Assembly (NCBI GenBank): GCA_020639235.1
Contig: JACKHC010000001.1
Span: 496,001 to 560,000, forward strand
Length of the DNA stretch: 64,000 nucleotides
Source of the DNA: Phycisphaeraceae bacterium
GTDB lineage: Bacteria; Planctomycetota; Phycisphaerae; Phycisphaerales; UBA1924
Direction: 5' to 3'
In this document: piece by piece, positions 17,025 to 27,359 of the stretch
How the letters are laid out: each line of letters opens with the position of its first letter
Numbering within the stretch: the stretch's first letter is position 1
Program-made: the position numbers and the translations under genes
The notes under the pieces: model-generated
Told to the model about the DNA's origin: nothing
The model's database searches: none
What the model saw: the letters and a program-made list of their open reading frames with translations, nothing else

Positions 17025-18286
17025 CCCTTGGCATGCTCCGCGTGCGCCCCCGCGTTCTGGTTCGTCCCGGCAACAACCGACTCAAGCAACTCCCGCCACT
17101 GCTCGCACGCCTTCTCGCGATCGAACACATCGCCCAGCGCCCGCCGCGCATGCTCCCCCATCCGCGCCGTCTGCCCCCCATCCTCCGACATACCGCGAAT
17201 TGCGTTCACCAACCCCTCCGCATCTCCCTGCTTGATCAGCACGCCGCATTCGTGCTCCTCCACCACCCGCGCGATCTCCGACGACGCATCGCCGATGTAA
17301 ATCGTGGGCCGGCCCGCGGCCATAATCCCGAACAGCTTGCACGGCACGATCATCCCCTCAAGCCCCTCCAGCACCGAAACCAGGTGCGCATCCGCGCACG
17401 AGAGCGAGGCATCCAGCTTCTCCCTCGGCTGATACGGCGCGCACACCGCGTTCGTCAGACCCTTGTCCTTGACGAACTCTTCGACAACCTTTTTCTTCTT
17501 CCCGCCGCCGACAAACACGAACCGGAACCGATCGTCATCCTTCAGCATCTCGCACGCGCGGCACATCGTGTCCACATCATGCGCCAAGCCGAAGTTCCCC
17601 GAATACATCACCACGAACCGGTCGCCCAATCCCCATTCTTTCCGGTACGGGTTCTCCTCCCGCGCGATCGGCTTCACCTCCCCCTGATCCGACCACACCC
17701 CGATCTTCACAACATGATCCGAGCGCTTCCCCGCGCCGATCTTCGCCCGCACCCGCTCCATCATGCACCGACCCAGCACCACCGTCCGGTCCGCGCTCCG
17801 CAGCATCCACCGATCAATCCCATCGAAGAACCGCGTCGCGAGCGAGCCCTTCTTCATCACGCCCAGCGCCACGGGCACGTCCGGGTACATGTCCATCACC
17901 CAGAACACCAACCTCGACCGCTTGAGCAATCGCAGCGCCCACCCGACCAGCACAATGAACGGAGGCGTCGTCAGGCACACCACCACATCGAACCGACGCA
18001 TGAACAGCGCCTTCAACCCCGCAGCCATGTAGAACAGCCCGAAGTCGATCGTCCGCCCCAAAATCCCCGCCTTGCCGAACAAAGCCCGCGCCACACGGTG
18101 GATGTGAATCCCGTCCACCGTCTCGCGCTTGGGCAGCGCAGCGCCCTTCGTGCCGTAGATGGCCCGCGACGCGATCACATGCACCTCGTGACCGTGCTTC
18201 ACCAGGTGCCGCGCCAGGTCGTGCGCGTGCTGCGCCGTGGCGGCGACATCCGGATAAAACACCTGATTAATCAGCAGCACCCGCAT
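17021..18286 (-). CDS. Glycosyltransferase family 4
   Basis: About 421 residues from the ATG at 18286 ([13 protein letters not shown]); an ATG at 18298 is the alternative and both overlap the end of the GDP-fucose synthase gene. N-terminal GT-B domain with [19 protein letters not shown], central hydrophobic segment [20 protein letters not shown] common to the WbuB/fucosaminyltransferase-like GT4 group, then [16 protein letters not shown] and the donor region [20 protein letters not shown]. The classic EX7E is replaced by a variant, as in WbuB-like enzymes. Next to gmd/fcl, a GDP-fucose or related deoxysugar donor is plausible. Confidence 0.86.
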   Translation of the reverse strand: MRVLLINQVFYPDVAATAQHAHDLARHLVKHGHEVHVIASRAIYGTKGAALPKRETVDGIHIHRVARALFGKAGILGRTIDFGLFYMAAGLKALFMRRFDVVVCLTTPPFIVLVGWALRLLKRSRLVFWVMDMYPDVPVALGVMKKGSLATRFFDGIDRWMLRSADRTVVLGRCMMERVRAKIGAGKRSDHVVKIGVWSDQGEVKPIAREENPYRKEWGLGDRFVVMYSGNFGLAHDVDTMCRACEMLKDDDRFRFVFVGGGKKKKVVEEFVKDKGLTNAVCAPYQPREKLDASLSCADAHLVSVLEGLEGMIVPCKLFGIMAAGRPTIYIGDASSEIARVVEEHECGVLIKQGDAEGLVNAIRGMSEDGGQTARMGEHARRALGDVFDREKACEQWRELLESVVAGTNQNAGAHAEHAKG

Positions 18287-19263
18287 CGCGCCCCGCATTC
18301 ACCGTGCGCGCGGTACCAATCGATCGTCCGACGCAAACCGTCCTCGAAGCCCACCCGCGCCTTCCACCCGAGCCGCTTCTCAGCGAGCGAAGTGTCCAGA
18401 CAACGCCTCGGCTGACCGTCCGGCTTCGTCGAGTCCCACTCGATCCGCCCCGCAAACCCCGTCAACTTCACGATCAACTCCACAAGGTCCTTGATCGTGA
18501 TCTCGAACCCGGCGCCGAGATTGATCGGCTCCGGGTCGTCCTTCACCTCCGCCGCACGCAGAATACCTTCCGCGGCGTCGTCCACATACAAAAACTCCCG
18601 GCTCGCCGAACCCGTCCCCCAGCAAACGATCTTCTCATCGCCCCGCGCCTGCGCCTCCACACACTTGCGGATCAGCGCCGGAATCACATGCGAAGTCTCA
18701 AGATCAAAGTTGTCGCCCGGCCCGTACAGATTCACCGGCAGCACATACGCGCTCCGCATCCCGTACTGGTTGCGGTACGCGTCGAGCATCTGCCACGCCG
18801 CCTTTTTGGCAACCCCGTACGGCGCGTTCGTCTCCTCCGGGTACCCATTCCACAGGTTCTCTTCCTTGAACGGCACCGGCGTGAACTTCGGGTACGCGCA
18901 GATCGTCCCCACCTGCACGAACTTCCCCTGCCTCCCGGCGAAGCCCATCGAGCGGAACAGCTCGATCAGGTGCAGCGCCATGGCCATGTTCGCGAAGAAG
19001 TACCGCCCCGGATTGGCGCGGTTCGCGCCGATCCCGCCCACCTCCGCCGCCAGATGAATCACCATGTCGATCGGCTCGCCGCCGAACGCCGTCCTGTAGA
19101 GCCGCTCGCAGTCACGCTCCCGCGTCAGGTCGAAGTCTCTGCGCCGCGGCACAAACACGCGCTTCCCGTCCACCCCACGCTCGCGCAGCTTGGCACAGAC
19201 GACCGACCCGAGGAACCCGGCGCCCCCCGTCACGATGATGTTCTTGTTAGGCCAGTCAAACAT
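18271..19263 (-). CDS. fcl: GDP-L-fucose synthase
   Basis: Converts GDP-4-keto-6-deoxymannose into GDP-L-fucose (epimerase and NADPH reductase). 330 residues from ATG 19263; Rossmann TGGAGFLGS at 12-20, the family-specific [26 protein letters not shown], active-site [12 protein letters not shown], and [13 protein letters not shown], all diagnostic for WcaG/Fcl. It lies immediately downstream of gmd, the previous step, separated by a C-rich leader. A short overlap with the next GT4 suggests translational coupling. With gmd this gives the glycan a fucose donor. Confidence 0.95.
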   Translation of the reverse strand: MFDWPNKNIIVTGGAGFLGSVVCAKLRERGVDGKRVFVPRRRDFDLTRERDCERLYRTAFGGEPIDMVIHLAAEVGGIGANRANPGRYFFANMAMALHLIELFRSMGFAGRQGKFVQVGTICAYPKFTPVPFKEENLWNGYPEETNAPYGVAKKAAWQMLDAYRNQYGMRSAYVLPVNLYGPGDNFDLETSHVIPALIRKCVEAQARGDEKIVCWGTGSASREFLYVDDAAEGILRAAEVKDDPEPINLGAGFEITIKDLVELIVKLTGFAGRIEWDSTKPDGQPRRCLDTSLAEKRLGWKARVGFEDGLRRTIDWYRAHGECGARCGCC

Positions 19264-19290
19264 GGTTCGGCTATCGCAACTCTCTCCCGC

Positions 19291-19336
19291 GGGAGTGGGG
19301 AAATGGGAGGGGGAGGGGGAGGGGGGGGGTGGGGGG
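19291..19336. repeat. G-tract element between gmd and fcl
   Basis: On the plus strand, runs of 3-9 G separated by single A or T fill almost the whole intercistronic gap, ending exactly at the gmd stop codon; the mRNA would carry poly-C. The same type of tract follows the stop codons at 21815, 40377 and 41842. It could form a G-quadruplex on the plus strand. Confidence 0.7.
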
Positions 19337-20395
19337 TTACTGATCGTGTCCCGCAAAGTCCGGCACCGAATGTCCCGCATCGCGGAGCGTCTTCTCGCGC
19401 GACGCCAGTTCCAGATCGTGCTCCACCATCATCGTCACCAGTTCATCGAACGAGGTCCTGGGAACCCACCCCAGCTGCCGCTTCGCCTTGCTCGGATCAC
19501 CGAGCAGGAGATCGACCTCCGAAGGCCGCAGATACCGCGGGTCAAACTCCACATAGTCCTCAAAGTTCAGTCCCACCTTCGAGAACGCCTTCTCCGCGAA
19601 CTCGCGGACCGAATACGTTTCGCCCGTCGCCACGACATAATCGTCCGCCGTGTCCTGCTGCAGCATCCGCCACATCATCTCCACATAATCACCCGCGAAG
19701 CCCCAGTCGCGCTTCGAGTCGAGATTGCCGAGATACAGCTTGTCCTGCAGCCCCAGCTTGATCCGGCCAACCGCCCTCGTGATCTTCCGCGTCACAAAGG
19801 TCTCGCCACGACGCGGCGACTCGTGGTTGAACAAAATCCCGCACGAGGCGTGCATCCCGTACGCCTCGCGGTAGTTCACCGTCGCGTAATGGCCCATCAC
19901 CTTCGCGCACGCATAAGGCGAACGCGGGTGGAAGGGCGTCGTCTCGCTCTGGGGAGTCTCCACGACCTTCCCATACATCTCTGAAGATGACGCCTGGTAG
20001 AACCTCGGGTCGATCCCCGAGTCCTCGCGGAACCGCCGGATGCACTCCAGCAGATTCAGCGTGCCCATCCCCACCGAGTCCGCCGTGTAGATCGGCATGT
20101 CGAACGACACCCGCACATGGCTCTGCGCGCCCAGGTTGTACACCTCGTTCGGCTTGGCGATCCCCAGCACCCGGTTGAGCGAGTCCGCATCGCACAGGTC
20201 GCCGTAGTGCAGCTTCAATCGCACGCCCTTCTGGTGCGGGTCGCGATAGATATGATCGATCCGCTCCGTCGAGAAACTCGACGACCGCCGGATCAACCCA
20301 TGCACCTCGTACCCCTTGTCGAGCAACAGTTCCGCGAGGTACGAACCGTCCTGCCCGGTGATGCCGGTGATGAGGGCGCGTTTCAGGTCAGCCAT
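19337..20395 (-). CDS. gmd: GDP-mannose 4,6-dehydratase
   Basis: First dedicated step to GDP-L-fucose and related 6-deoxyhexoses: GDP-mannose to GDP-4-keto-6-deoxymannose. 352 residues, usual length. [16 protein letters not shown] near 8-22, [15 protein letters not shown] (substrate loop), QSHVRVSF, the serine motif QASSSEMYG, catalytic [26 protein letters not shown] and [21 protein letters not shown] are all signatures of Gmd. ATG at 20395 sits behind a GGAGAGAG ribosome site. Forms an operon with fcl and probably the downstream glycosyltransferases. Confidence 0.97.
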   Translation of the reverse strand: MADLKRALITGITGQDGSYLAELLLDKGYEVHGLIRRSSSFSTERIDHIYRDPHQKGVRLKLHYGDLCDADSLNRVLGIAKPNEVYNLGAQSHVRVSFDMPIYTADSVGMGTLNLLECIRRFREDSGIDPRFYQASSSEMYGKVVETPQSETTPFHPRSPYACAKVMGHYATVNYREAYGMHASCGILFNHESPRRGETFVTRKITRAVGRIKLGLQDKLYLGNLDSKRDWGFAGDYVEMMWRMLQQDTADDYVVATGETYSVREFAEKAFSKVGLNFEDYVEFDPRYLRPSEVDLLLGDPSKAKRQLGWVPRTSFDELVTMMVEHDLELASREKTLRDAGHSVPDFAGHDQ

Positions 20396-20458
20396 GGGGC
20401 TCTCTCCATTCAGTTCAAGTCCGGGAGGGAAAGGGTATCGCGGAAGGAACTCTCAGTA

Positions 20459-20481
20459 CGAGCCCCGCAGTTCGGGGTTCG
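20459..20481 (-). terminator. Hairpin downstream of the 2-epimerase-like gene
   Basis: Stem CGAGCCCCG (20459-20467) with CGGGGTTCG (20473-20481), nine pairs with one G-T, loop of five. No T-run follows on the minus strand, so it may be a factor-dependent terminator or an mRNA 3'-end stabiliser in the gap before gmd. Confidence 0.3.
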
Positions 20482-20502
20482 TCAAGGATCGATGACGCCT
20501 CG

Positions 20503-21594
20503 CTACGCCCCCCTCGCCCCCACCAGACGCGGCTCAAACCGAGGGCTCCCCTCCAGATCGCTCGCCATCGCCACCATCTCGTCAACAATCGCCCCGAGCG
20601 AGTAGGTCACCCGCCAATCCGGGTAATGGCTCTGGAACTTCCGCAGATCGGAGTAGTAGCAGATGTGGTCCCCGATCCGGTTCTTCTCCGAATAGGTCAG
20701 CACCGGCCTCTTACCCGTCTTCTGCGCGATCAACTCGACGCACTCGATCAGGCTCGCAGCGTTCGGCTTCCCGCCGCCCAGGTTGTACACCTCGCCCGCG
20801 CGGGGATGCTGCGCAAAGTGCCAGAACGCGTTGATCACATCGAACGAGTGAATCTGGTCCCGCACCTGCTTGCCCTTGTACCCGAATACCGTGTACTCGC
20901 CCTCGCGCAGCGCCGTCATCACGAGATAGTTCAAGAACCCGTGCAGCTCCACGCCGCTATGCGTCGGCCCCGTCAGGCACCCGCCCCGGAACACGCCCGT
21001 CTTGAGACCGAAGTACCGCCCATACTCCTGAGCCAGCACATCCCCCGCCGTCTTGGAAGCACCAAACAACGAATGCAGGCACTGATCGATCGAGAAGGTC
21101 TCCGCGATCCCGTGCGCAAACGCCGGGTCGGCGTAGTCGTACCGCGTCGCGTGCTCGCGCATCGCGATACGGTTCGGCCCGTCGCCGTACACCTTGTTCG
21201 TCGACACATGAATGAACACCGCCTCGGGCGTGTGCCGTCGGCACGCCTCAAGCAGATTGAGCGTCCCCACCGCGTTCACATCGAAGTCATCAAACGGCCT
21301 CGACGCCGCCAAGTCATGGCTCGGCTGCGCCGCAGCGTGGATCACCAGATCAAACCGCTCATCCCGGAACAGGCGGTCCACACCCTCCCGGTCCCGGATG
21401 TCCAGATCCCGGTGCCGGAAGTTGGAGCAACTCGCCTCGAGCCGCTCTCGGTTCCACGAGGTGTCCCCCCTGGGCCCGAAAAAGTCCCGGCGCATGTTGT
21501 TGTCGATCCCGGTCACCCGGAACCCCATGCCGTCGAAGAAAGCGACCGCCTCGCCGCCGATCAATCCGCTCGATCCCGTCACCAGAACATGCAT
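20503..21594 (-). CDS. NAD-dependent epimerase, CDP-paratose/tyvelose 2-epimerase-like
   Basis: 363-residue extended [19 protein letters not shown]ossmann start, then [52 protein letters not shown] and [19 protein letters not shown], a combination I associate with the CDP-tyvelose 2-epimerase (RfbE/TyvE) group. The usual catalytic tyrosine of YxxxK is replaced by phenylalanine (F177, with K181 kept), so either chemistry differs or the family uses another residue. No CDP-sugar 4,6-dehydratase (RfbG) is seen in the window, so the true substrate is doubtful. First gene upstream of gmd in the same orientation. Confidence 0.8.
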   Translation of the reverse strand: MHVLVTGSSGLIGGEAVAFFDGMGFRVTGIDNNMRRDFFGPRGDTSWNRERLEASCSNFRHRDLDIRDREGVDRLFRDERFDLVIHAAAQPSHDLAASRPFDDFDVNAVGTLNLLEACRRHTPEAVFIHVSTNKVYGDGPNRIAMREHATRYDYADPAFAHGIAETFSIDQCLHSLFGASKTAGDVLAQEYGRYFGLKTGVFRGGCLTGPTHSGVELHGFLNYLVMTALREGEYTVFGYKGKQVRDQIHSFDVINAFWHFAQHPRAGEVYNLGGGKPNAASLIECVELIAQKTGKRPVLTYSEKNRIGDHICYYSDLRKFQSHYPDWRVTYSLGAIVDEMVAMASDLEGSPRFEPRLVGARGA

Positions 21595-21767
21595 GAGCCG
21601 CGTCCCTTTCCGATCTTAGTCCGATAACAAGCCCATCAGGGGCGTGCCAATAGACCTAGATCGGCCCGATCGCCCCCCGCCTTCAAGCACGAGGGACCGA
21701 TTGCCCCCGGGAGCGCAAAACCCAAGCACCATGCCGGGAGGGTGTATCGGGAGGAAACGAGAGATGT

Positions 21768-21814
21768 AGGGCGGAGGGGGGCTAAATGGGGGTGGGGGGC
21801 GGGTGGGGGGCGGG
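21768..21814. repeat. G-tract element after the MBOAT stop codon
   Basis: Plus-strand runs of G (3-6 long) separated by C, T or short A-rich bits end exactly at the stop codon of the MBOAT gene. Related in composition and position to the tracts at 19291, 40340 and 41818. Confidence 0.65.
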
Positions 21815-23479
21815 TCAGAACTGGAAGTAGATGAACGCCTGATTCGCAGCCGGCCACCCGAAGAAGAACACCATCCCGATCACGAAGTACACCGCCGCCA
21901 GCGCCCACATCGGCAACGCATCGAGCCGCTCCGACCAGCGCTTCCCGAAGAAGCCCACGGCGTGCAGCACCGCGAACACGCCCGCCGCCAGCAACGCCAC
22001 AAACGGATCACCCCGCCCGAGCCCCAGCGCCGAGAGCGAGAAGTTCGCGTCAAAGAGCACAAACTTCTTCATGCAATACACGAGGTGCTCGAAGTTGGTC
22101 ACCCGGAAGATCAACCACCCCAGCATCCAGAAATACGCCGTCACCGCCCAACGGAAAACCGTGCCCGGCTTGCTCGTCAGCGCCGCATCGACCGTCGGCA
22201 ACTTCTGTATCCCCGCCCGCAGCACACGGTTGATGCACAACAGCCCGCCCTGGTACGCGCCCCAGATCACAAAGTTCCACGCCGCCCCGTGCCACAACCC
22301 GCCCAGCACCATCGTTGTCATCAGATTGAAGTACATCCGACCCGTCGAGCACTTGCTCCCGCCCAGAGGGATGTACAGGTAATCCCGCAGCCACGAACTT
22401 AAAGAAATGTGCCACCGCCGCCAGAAATCAATAATCGAGGTCGAGAAGTACGGGAAGTTGAAGTTCAGCGGAATCTCAACCCCGAACATCCGCGACACCC
22501 CCCGCGCGATGTCCGTGTACCCCGAGAAGTCGCAGTAGATCTGCACCGCAAAGAGCGCCGTGCCCAGCCAGATCACCAGCGTCGGCTGATCCATCGGGTC
22601 CGCGAAAATCTGGTTCACCATCGGCGCGCACCAGTCCGCGATCAGAACTTTCTTGAACATCCCCACCATCGCCAGGTGGAACCCGCTCTGCACATTCACC
22701 GCGTTCAGCCGCCACGGCTGCTTCAGCGCCGGCAACAACTCCTGAGGCCGCAGAATCGGACCCGCCACCAACTGCGGGAAGTACGACACATACAGCGCCA
22801 TCCGCACGAGCGACGGCTCGGCATCGATGCTCCCGCGGTACGCGTCGATCGTGTACGACATCGTCTGGAAGGTGTAGAACGAAATCCCCACCGGCAGCGC
22901 CACGGCAAGGACGGGCAGCGTCAGGTCCGCGCCCATCCAGCCGCCGATCCCCTGCAGGTTCGCCGCGAAGAAGTTGTAGTACTTGAAGAACCCCAGCATC
23001 CCCAGATTCGACACCACGCTCGTAATCAAGAAGGCCCGCCGCCGACCTTTCTCGCTCAGCCGGAAGTAGAACCCGTACAGCCCCGGCCCCACCACCGCGA
23101 ACGCCACGCACGCGATCAGCGCCGCCCGTGCGCCCGGCCACTCAGGAAAGAACATGTCATCAAACGCTGGCACCACATGCTGCTTCTGCATCGCGGGCCA
23201 GTTCACGCCCAGAAACAGGAACGAAGCCCCGATCAACATCCCCGACAACCGCGCCCGCGCCCCCACGCTCAGCCGAACCCCCTGCATCCCCAGCGCCGCC
23301 GCGTAGTCGATCACCGTCGAGAGCAGAATCAGCGTCAGGAACCGGACATCCCACCACCCGTAAAACACATAACTCGCGATCAGCAGCATCCAGTGCTGGG
23401 GCCGCGCCCGGCGCAGCACCACGATCCCCGCCATCGAGACGAGCAACAGAATCAGAAACTCGGTCGTCTGAAACAGCAT
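21815..23479 (-). CDS. MBOAT-family membrane O-acyltransferase (AlgI-like)
   Basis: 554 residues, multiple hydrophobic segments throughout. The AlgI/DltB signatures are present: YVFYGWWDVRFL, GISFYTFQTMSYTIDAYRG, SYFPQLVAGPILRP, QIYCDFSGYTDIARG, the FWRRWHISLSSWLRDYLYIPLGGS block, and catalytic histidine in GGLWHGAAWNFVIWG. Predicted to move acetyl (or another acyl) groups across the membrane onto exported polysaccharide, handing them to an SGNH partner. The adjacent upstream gene, 2 bases away, encodes just such an SGNH protein (frameshifted here). Together they form a dedicated O-acetylation module of the glycan locus. Confidence 0.93.
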   Translation of the reverse strand: MLFQTTEFLILLLVSMAGIVVLRRARPQHWMLLIASYVFYGWWDVRFLTLILLSTVIDYAAALGMQGVRLSVGARARLSGMLIGASFLFLGVNWPAMQKQHVVPAFDDMFFPEWPGARAALIACVAFAVVGPGLYGFYFRLSEKGRRRAFLITSVVSNLGMLGFFKYYNFFAANLQGIGGWMGADLTLPVLAVALPVGISFYTFQTMSYTIDAYRGSIDAEPSLVRMALYVSYFPQLVAGPILRPQELLPALKQPWRLNAVNVQSGFHLAMVGMFKKVLIADWCAPMVNQIFADPMDQPTLVIWLGTALFAVQIYCDFSGYTDIARGVSRMFGVEIPLNFNFPYFSTSIIDFWRRWHISLSSWLRDYLYIPLGGSKCSTGRMYFNLMTTMVLGGLWHGAAWNFVIWGAYQGGLLCINRVLRAGIQKLPTVDAALTSKPGTVFRWAVTAYFWMLGWLIFRVTNFEHLVYCMKKFVLFDANFSLSALGLGRGDPFVALLAAGVFAVLHAVGFFGKRWSERLDALPMWALAAVYFVIGMVFFFGWPAANQAFIYFQF

Positions 23480-23481
23480 CG

Positions 23482-24588
23482 CTAAAGCCCGCCCGCCCCT
23501 TCATCCGGCCGTGAAGCGGCCGCCCGTGGAAGTCGCGATCCGATCAACGCGCTCAACTTCTCCCGCCCCGCGCCATTCGGATGAATCGCGTCCGCGAAGC
23601 CGTCCTCCTCAAGCAACATCGAAGCATCCACGAACACACCGCCGTTCGCCGCCGCGATCGCCGCAAGCCGCTCACGCAAGACCGGCCCGAGCATCTCGTA
23701 CCGCTCCCGCAGCCGCGGATGCTGCGGCGCCATCACCAGCACCGGAGCCCCCCCGCGCCCCGCACCATCGCAGCCAGCGCCGCGATCCGCTCCGCGCCGA
23801 CGCTTGTGTTCTCGTTCTCCGCCCCCGCACGCTTGTCGATACTCGCAACCGTGTTCGCGACATGCGTCGCCAGCTTCTGATCGCCGATGCTCGCCATATT
23901 CATGTTGTGCGGCGAGCGCCAATCGTCATCCGCAGCCGCACGCATCCCCGACCGCAGCGCCCGCCTCGCGATCGTATTGATCGAACGCAACGGCACCGAC
24001 CGGAAGTGCACCACCTGCGCGGACCGCCCCGATCGCAGCGCCTCGGCGCTCTTCTTGCCTAGACTCGTCAACTTCTGAGAGATCATCCCCCGCGTCCAGA
24101 TGCCCCGTGATTCCCGAATACGCGTACGCGTACGCCCGGTCCACCGGGATATCCCCCGGATCGCCGAGGTCCTCCGGGCGGAACATGAACACCACCGCGT
24201 CCGGCTTCGCGTCCAGGATCGCCGGCAGCAGCACGCTCAGCCCCGTCGGGTTGATCCCGTTGAGCCCGATGTTCTGCGCATGCCAGCCCGTCGATGCGCC
24301 CTCAACCACCCCCGCGTCGATCCCCTCAATCGTGAGCGAGTCCCCCAGGAACACCGCCACGGGCCGCTCGCCCAGTCCCTCGCTCGCGTGGTCCGCGATC
24401 GCCACCACCCGCTGAAGATCAGGCCCCAGACCCATCCGCGGCAGCACAACCCTGTCCGTAATCAGATACGCCGCCAACGCCCCCAGCGCCGGGAACACCA
24501 GCGCCCACGCGACAACCATCGCCGCCGACCCGGGCCCGCGATGCGCGCTACCGCCCCCGTTCTCTGTTGTGCCGTCAGTCTGGCCCAT
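23482..24588 (-). pseudogene. SGNH/GDSL hydrolase-like acetyltransferase partner, two apparent frameshifts
   Basis: Reading three frames in turn gives one coherent protein of about 370 residues. Frame A from ATG 24588 has a membrane anchor ([19 protein letters not shown]), the nucleophile motif [10 protein letters not shown] and block [11 protein letters not shown]. After a CCCCC run at 24087-24091 the frame moves to B ([16 protein letters not shown] onward). After a CCCCCCC run at 23748-23754 it moves to C (APVLVMAPQHPRLRERY onward), ending with the catalytic DAIHPNGAG. All catalytic blocks survive and both shifts lie in homopolymers, so a sequencing or assembly error is as likely as a real pseudogene. 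Partner of the MBOAT gene 2 bases downstream. Confidence 0.75.
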
Positions 24589-24846
24589 GGGCTGCGTAGC
24601 GTATCGGCTCAATCACCCCGCCGAGTTTCGCGGCACTTCCGTTCGTATTCGGTTCAGCACCGCCCGAATCTCGCCGAATCTGACCCGATCTTGACGCGCC
24701 CGCACGCGTCCTCGCGGGCCGCCCTGCTAGCATGGTCCCCCCGTCTGAGCCGTCCATCCCGACATCAACCGCCGGATCACCCCCGGCGCAGAACCACCGG
24801 AACACCGACTCACCGCGGGCGTACCAATCTCGGAAGGACCGACTCC

Positions 24847-25821
24847 TTGGGAACCATCAAACGCATCCTCGTCACCGGCGGCGCCGGGTTCCTCGGCTCG
24901 CACCTCTGCGAACGCCTCGTCGAGCAGGGGCACGATGTCATCTGCCTCGACAACTTCTTCACCTCCCAGAAGTCCAACGTCGCCCACCTCCTCGAGAAGC
25001 CCAACTTCGAACTCATCCGCCACGATGTCACGCACCCCGTCTGGCTCGAAGTCGATGAGGTCTACAACATGGCCTGCCCCGCCGCGCCGGGCCATTACCA
25101 GTACAACCCCATCAAAACCATGAAGACCTCCGTCCTCGGCGCGATCAATGTGCTGGGCATGGCCAAACGCTGCAACGCCAAGGTCCTCCAGGCATCGACC
25201 TCCGAGATCTACGGCGATCCCGAGGTCCACCCCCAGCCCGAGTCCTACCGCGGCTCCGTCAACACCCTCGGCCCCCGCGCCTGCTACGACGAAGGCAAGC
25301 GCGCCGCCGAAACGCTCTTCATGGATTACCACCGCCAGAACCGTGTCAACATCCGGATCGTCCGAATCTTCAATACGTTCGGCCCCCGCATGCACCCCTA
25401 CGACGGGCGCGTCGTCTCAAACTTCATCCGCCAGGCGCTCAAAGGCGAGGACATCACGCTCTACGGCGACGGCTCCCAGACCCGCTCCTTCTGCTACCGC
25501 GACGACCTCGTCGAGGGCATCATCCGGCTCATGAACGCCCCCGATGATGTGATCGGACCCATCAACATCGGGAGCCCCGGCGAAACCACCGTCAAGCAAC
25601 TCGCCGAACTCATCATCGAACTCACCGGCTCGAAGTCCAGAACCCGGAACCTGCCGCTCCCCGCCGACGACCCCAAACGCCGCGAGCCCGATATCACGCT
25701 CGCCAAAAAGCACCTCAACTGGCAGCCGACAACCCCCGTCCGCGAGGGCTTACGCAAAACCGTCGAGTGGTTCCGGTCGATCGATATGGAGTCGTACCGG
25801 GCACCCACGCCCAACTATTAA
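24847..25821 (+). CDS. UDP-glucuronate decarboxylase (UDP-xylose synthase)
   Basis: 324-residue [55 protein letters not shown], catalytic [10 protein letters not shown] and [19 protein letters not shown] are hallmark UXS sequences. Converts UDP-glucuronate to UDP-xylose with NAD held in place. The start is chosen as TTG at 24847, the only start directly before the conserved N-terminus, with GGAAGGA about ten bases upstream; the open frame further upstream is antisense to the SGNH gene and not coding. The next gene, UDP-glucose dehydrogenase, makes its substrate, so the pair forms a UDP-xylose module divergent from the acetylation genes. Confidence 0.93.
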   Translation: MGTIKRILVTGGAGFLGSHLCERLVEQGHDVICLDNFFTSQKSNVAHLLEKPNFELIRHDVTHPVWLEVDEVYNMACPAAPGHYQYNPIKTMKTSVLGAINVLGMAKRCNAKVLQASTSEIYGDPEVHPQPESYRGSVNTLGPRACYDEGKRAAETLFMDYHRQNRVNIRIVRIFNTFGPRMHPYDGRVVSNFIRQALKGEDITLYGDGSQTRSFCYRDDLVEGIIRLMNAPDDVIGPINIGSPGETTVKQLAELIIELTGSKSRTRNLPLPADDPKRREPDITLAKKHLNWQPTTPVREGLRKTVEWFRSIDMESYRAPTPNY

Positions 25822-25887
25822 CAAGTCACCCCGCGCCCCCTCCGGGCGAAATCCCCCGAGCGGGCCTTATCGAAGGAGAGATCAACA

Positions 25888-27243
25888 ATGCGACTGACCA
25901 TGGTGGGCACCGGATATGTAGGCCTCGTCACAGGCGTCTGCTTCTCCAACACAGGCAACGACGTCATCTGCGCCGACATCGACAAGCGCAAGATCGATGT
26001 CCTCAACAAAGGCGGATGCCCCATCTACGAGCCGGGGCTGACCGAACTCATGGAGAAGAATGTCAAGGCCGGCCGCCTCGAGTTCACCACCGATTGCGAG
26101 AACGCCTACCGCGATGCGCAGATGATCTTCATCTGCGTCGGCACACCCACCGGCAAGGACGGCAACCCCAACCTCCAGTATGTCTGGGACGCCGCCGACG
26201 CCATCGGGCGCGTCATCAAAGACCTCGGCCCCAACCAGGAGCCCAAGGTCATCGTCATGAAATCCACCGTGCCCGTCGGCACCACGCTCAAGGTCAAGGA
26301 ACGCATCAAGAAGATCGTCGGCAACCTCCCCTTCTCCGTCGCCGACAACCCCGAGTTCCTCAAAGAAGGCGCCGCCATCAACGACTTCAACTACCCCGAC
26401 CGCGTGGTCTGCGGCGTTGAAGACGAGCGCACCGGCGACATGATGCGCGAGCTCTACGAGCCATTCGTCCGCCAGGGCAACCCCATCTACATCATGGATG
26501 TCCTCTCCGCCGAAATGGTCAAGTACTGCGCCAACAACTTCCTCGCCACCAAGATCTCCTTCATCAACGAGATGGCCGCGCTCTGCGAGCACTTCGGCGC
26601 CAACATCAACCAGGTCCGCGAGGGCATGTGCTCCGACTCACGCATCGGCAAGCACTTCCTCTACCCAGGGCTCGGCTACGGCGGCTCTTGCTTCCCCAAG
26701 GACACCCTCGCCTGCATGAGCATGGGCGAAGAGGCCGGCATGGAGATGCAGCTCTCCACCGCCGTCCACGAAGTCAACCAGCGCCAGCGCACGCGCTTCT
26801 TCAAGAAAATCCAGGATCACTTCGCGTCCGAAGGCGGATTGAAGGGCAAGACCATCGCCTTCTGGGGCATGGCCTTCAAGCCCCGCACCGATGACATCCG
26901 CGAAGCGCCCGCCATCACGCTCATGGAGATGGTCAACGCTCAGGGCGGCAAGTGCCGCGGCTTCGACCCCGTCGCAGCTAACAACATCCGCCACGACCAT
27001 CCCAAGCTCGTCGAGGTCGTCGACAACATGTACGAAACCATCCGCGGCGCCGACGCCGTCGTCATCTGCACCGACTGGGATGAGTTCAAGCAGCCCGACT
27101 TCGACCGCATGAAGGCCCTGCTCAACGCCCCCGTCGTCTTCGACGGCCGCAACCTTTACAAGCGCGACATGATGGCCAAGCACGGTTTCGTCTACCACTC
27201 CGTCGGCCGCGCGCCCGTCCTTCAGGCGCAGGTCTCGCACTAA
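25888..27243 (+). CDS. ugd: UDP-glucose 6-dehydrogenase
   Basis: Oxidises UDP-glucose to UDP-glucuronate with two NAD+. 451 residues; Rossmann start MRLTMVGTGYVGLVTG, FICVGTPTGKDG, KSTVPVGTT, NPEFLKEGAA, the active-site cysteine in GYGGSCFPKDT, and C-terminal FWGMAFKPRTDDIREAP. ATG at 25888 follows GAAGGAGAG. It lies 66 bases behind the UXS gene and supplies it; UDP-glucuronate could also feed the epimerase at 4150. A strong hairpin terminator follows at 27272-27296. Confidence 0.97.
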   Translation: MRLTMVGTGYVGLVTGVCFSNTGNDVICADIDKRKIDVLNKGGCPIYEPGLTELMEKNVKAGRLEFTTDCENAYRDAQMIFICVGTPTGKDGNPNLQYVWDAADAIGRVIKDLGPNQEPKVIVMKSTVPVGTTLKVKERIKKIVGNLPFSVADNPEFLKEGAAINDFNYPDRVVCGVEDERTGDMMRELYEPFVRQGNPIYIMDVLSAEMVKYCANNFLATKISFINEMAALCEHFGANINQVREGMCSDSRIGKHFLYPGLGYGGSCFPKDTLACMSMGEEAGMEMQLSTAVHEVNQRQRTRFFKKIQDHFASEGGLKGKTIAFWGMAFKPRTDDIREAPAITLMEMVNAQGGKCRGFDPVAANNIRHDHPKLVEVVDNMYETIRGADAVVICTDWDEFKQPDFDRMKALLNAPVVFDGRNLYKRDMMAKHGFVYHSVGRAPVLQAQVSH

Positions 27244-27271
27244 GACGGATACGCAATCCGATCGCCACGAG

Positions 27272-27296
27272 CCCCCGGCGCAAGCCGGGGGTTTTT
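27272..27296 (+). terminator. Intrinsic terminator of ugd
   Basis: Perfect 8-bp stem CCCCCGGC (27272-27279) with GCCGGGGG (27284-27291), tetraloop GCAA, then five T (27292-27296), 28 bases past the ugd stop. Nearly the same hairpin with loop ACAA lies behind lpd at 52252. Confidence 0.9.
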
Positions 27297-27311
27297 CACA
27301 GGCGAGGGCGC

Positions 27312-27345
27312 CATGGTTCGCCCCGACAAAGTCGGGCGAGCCATG
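27312..27345. repeat. Dispersed palindrome, copy 1 (CATGG...CCATG family)
   Basis: Left arm CATGGTTCGCCCCGAC, loop AAA, right arm GTCGGGCGAGCCATG; 15 of 16 left-arm bases can pair, with one bulge and one wobble. It lies in the gap between convergent genes. Related copies at 60792 and 63355 share the outer TGGCTC/GAGCCA bases. Confidence 0.65.
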
Positions 27346-27359
27346 TCACAGTTCGGTGA

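Noticed and set aside
20503..21594. Assigning the SDR as a UDP-galactose epimerase (galE)
   Set aside because: Its STNKVYGD and [12 protein letters not shown] segments are those of the tyvelose-type branch, and the active-site Tyr is replaced.
24100..24846. N-terminal extension of UDP-xylose synthase
   Set aside because: Antisense to the SGNH gene and without conserved sequence; homology starts at the TTG at 24847.
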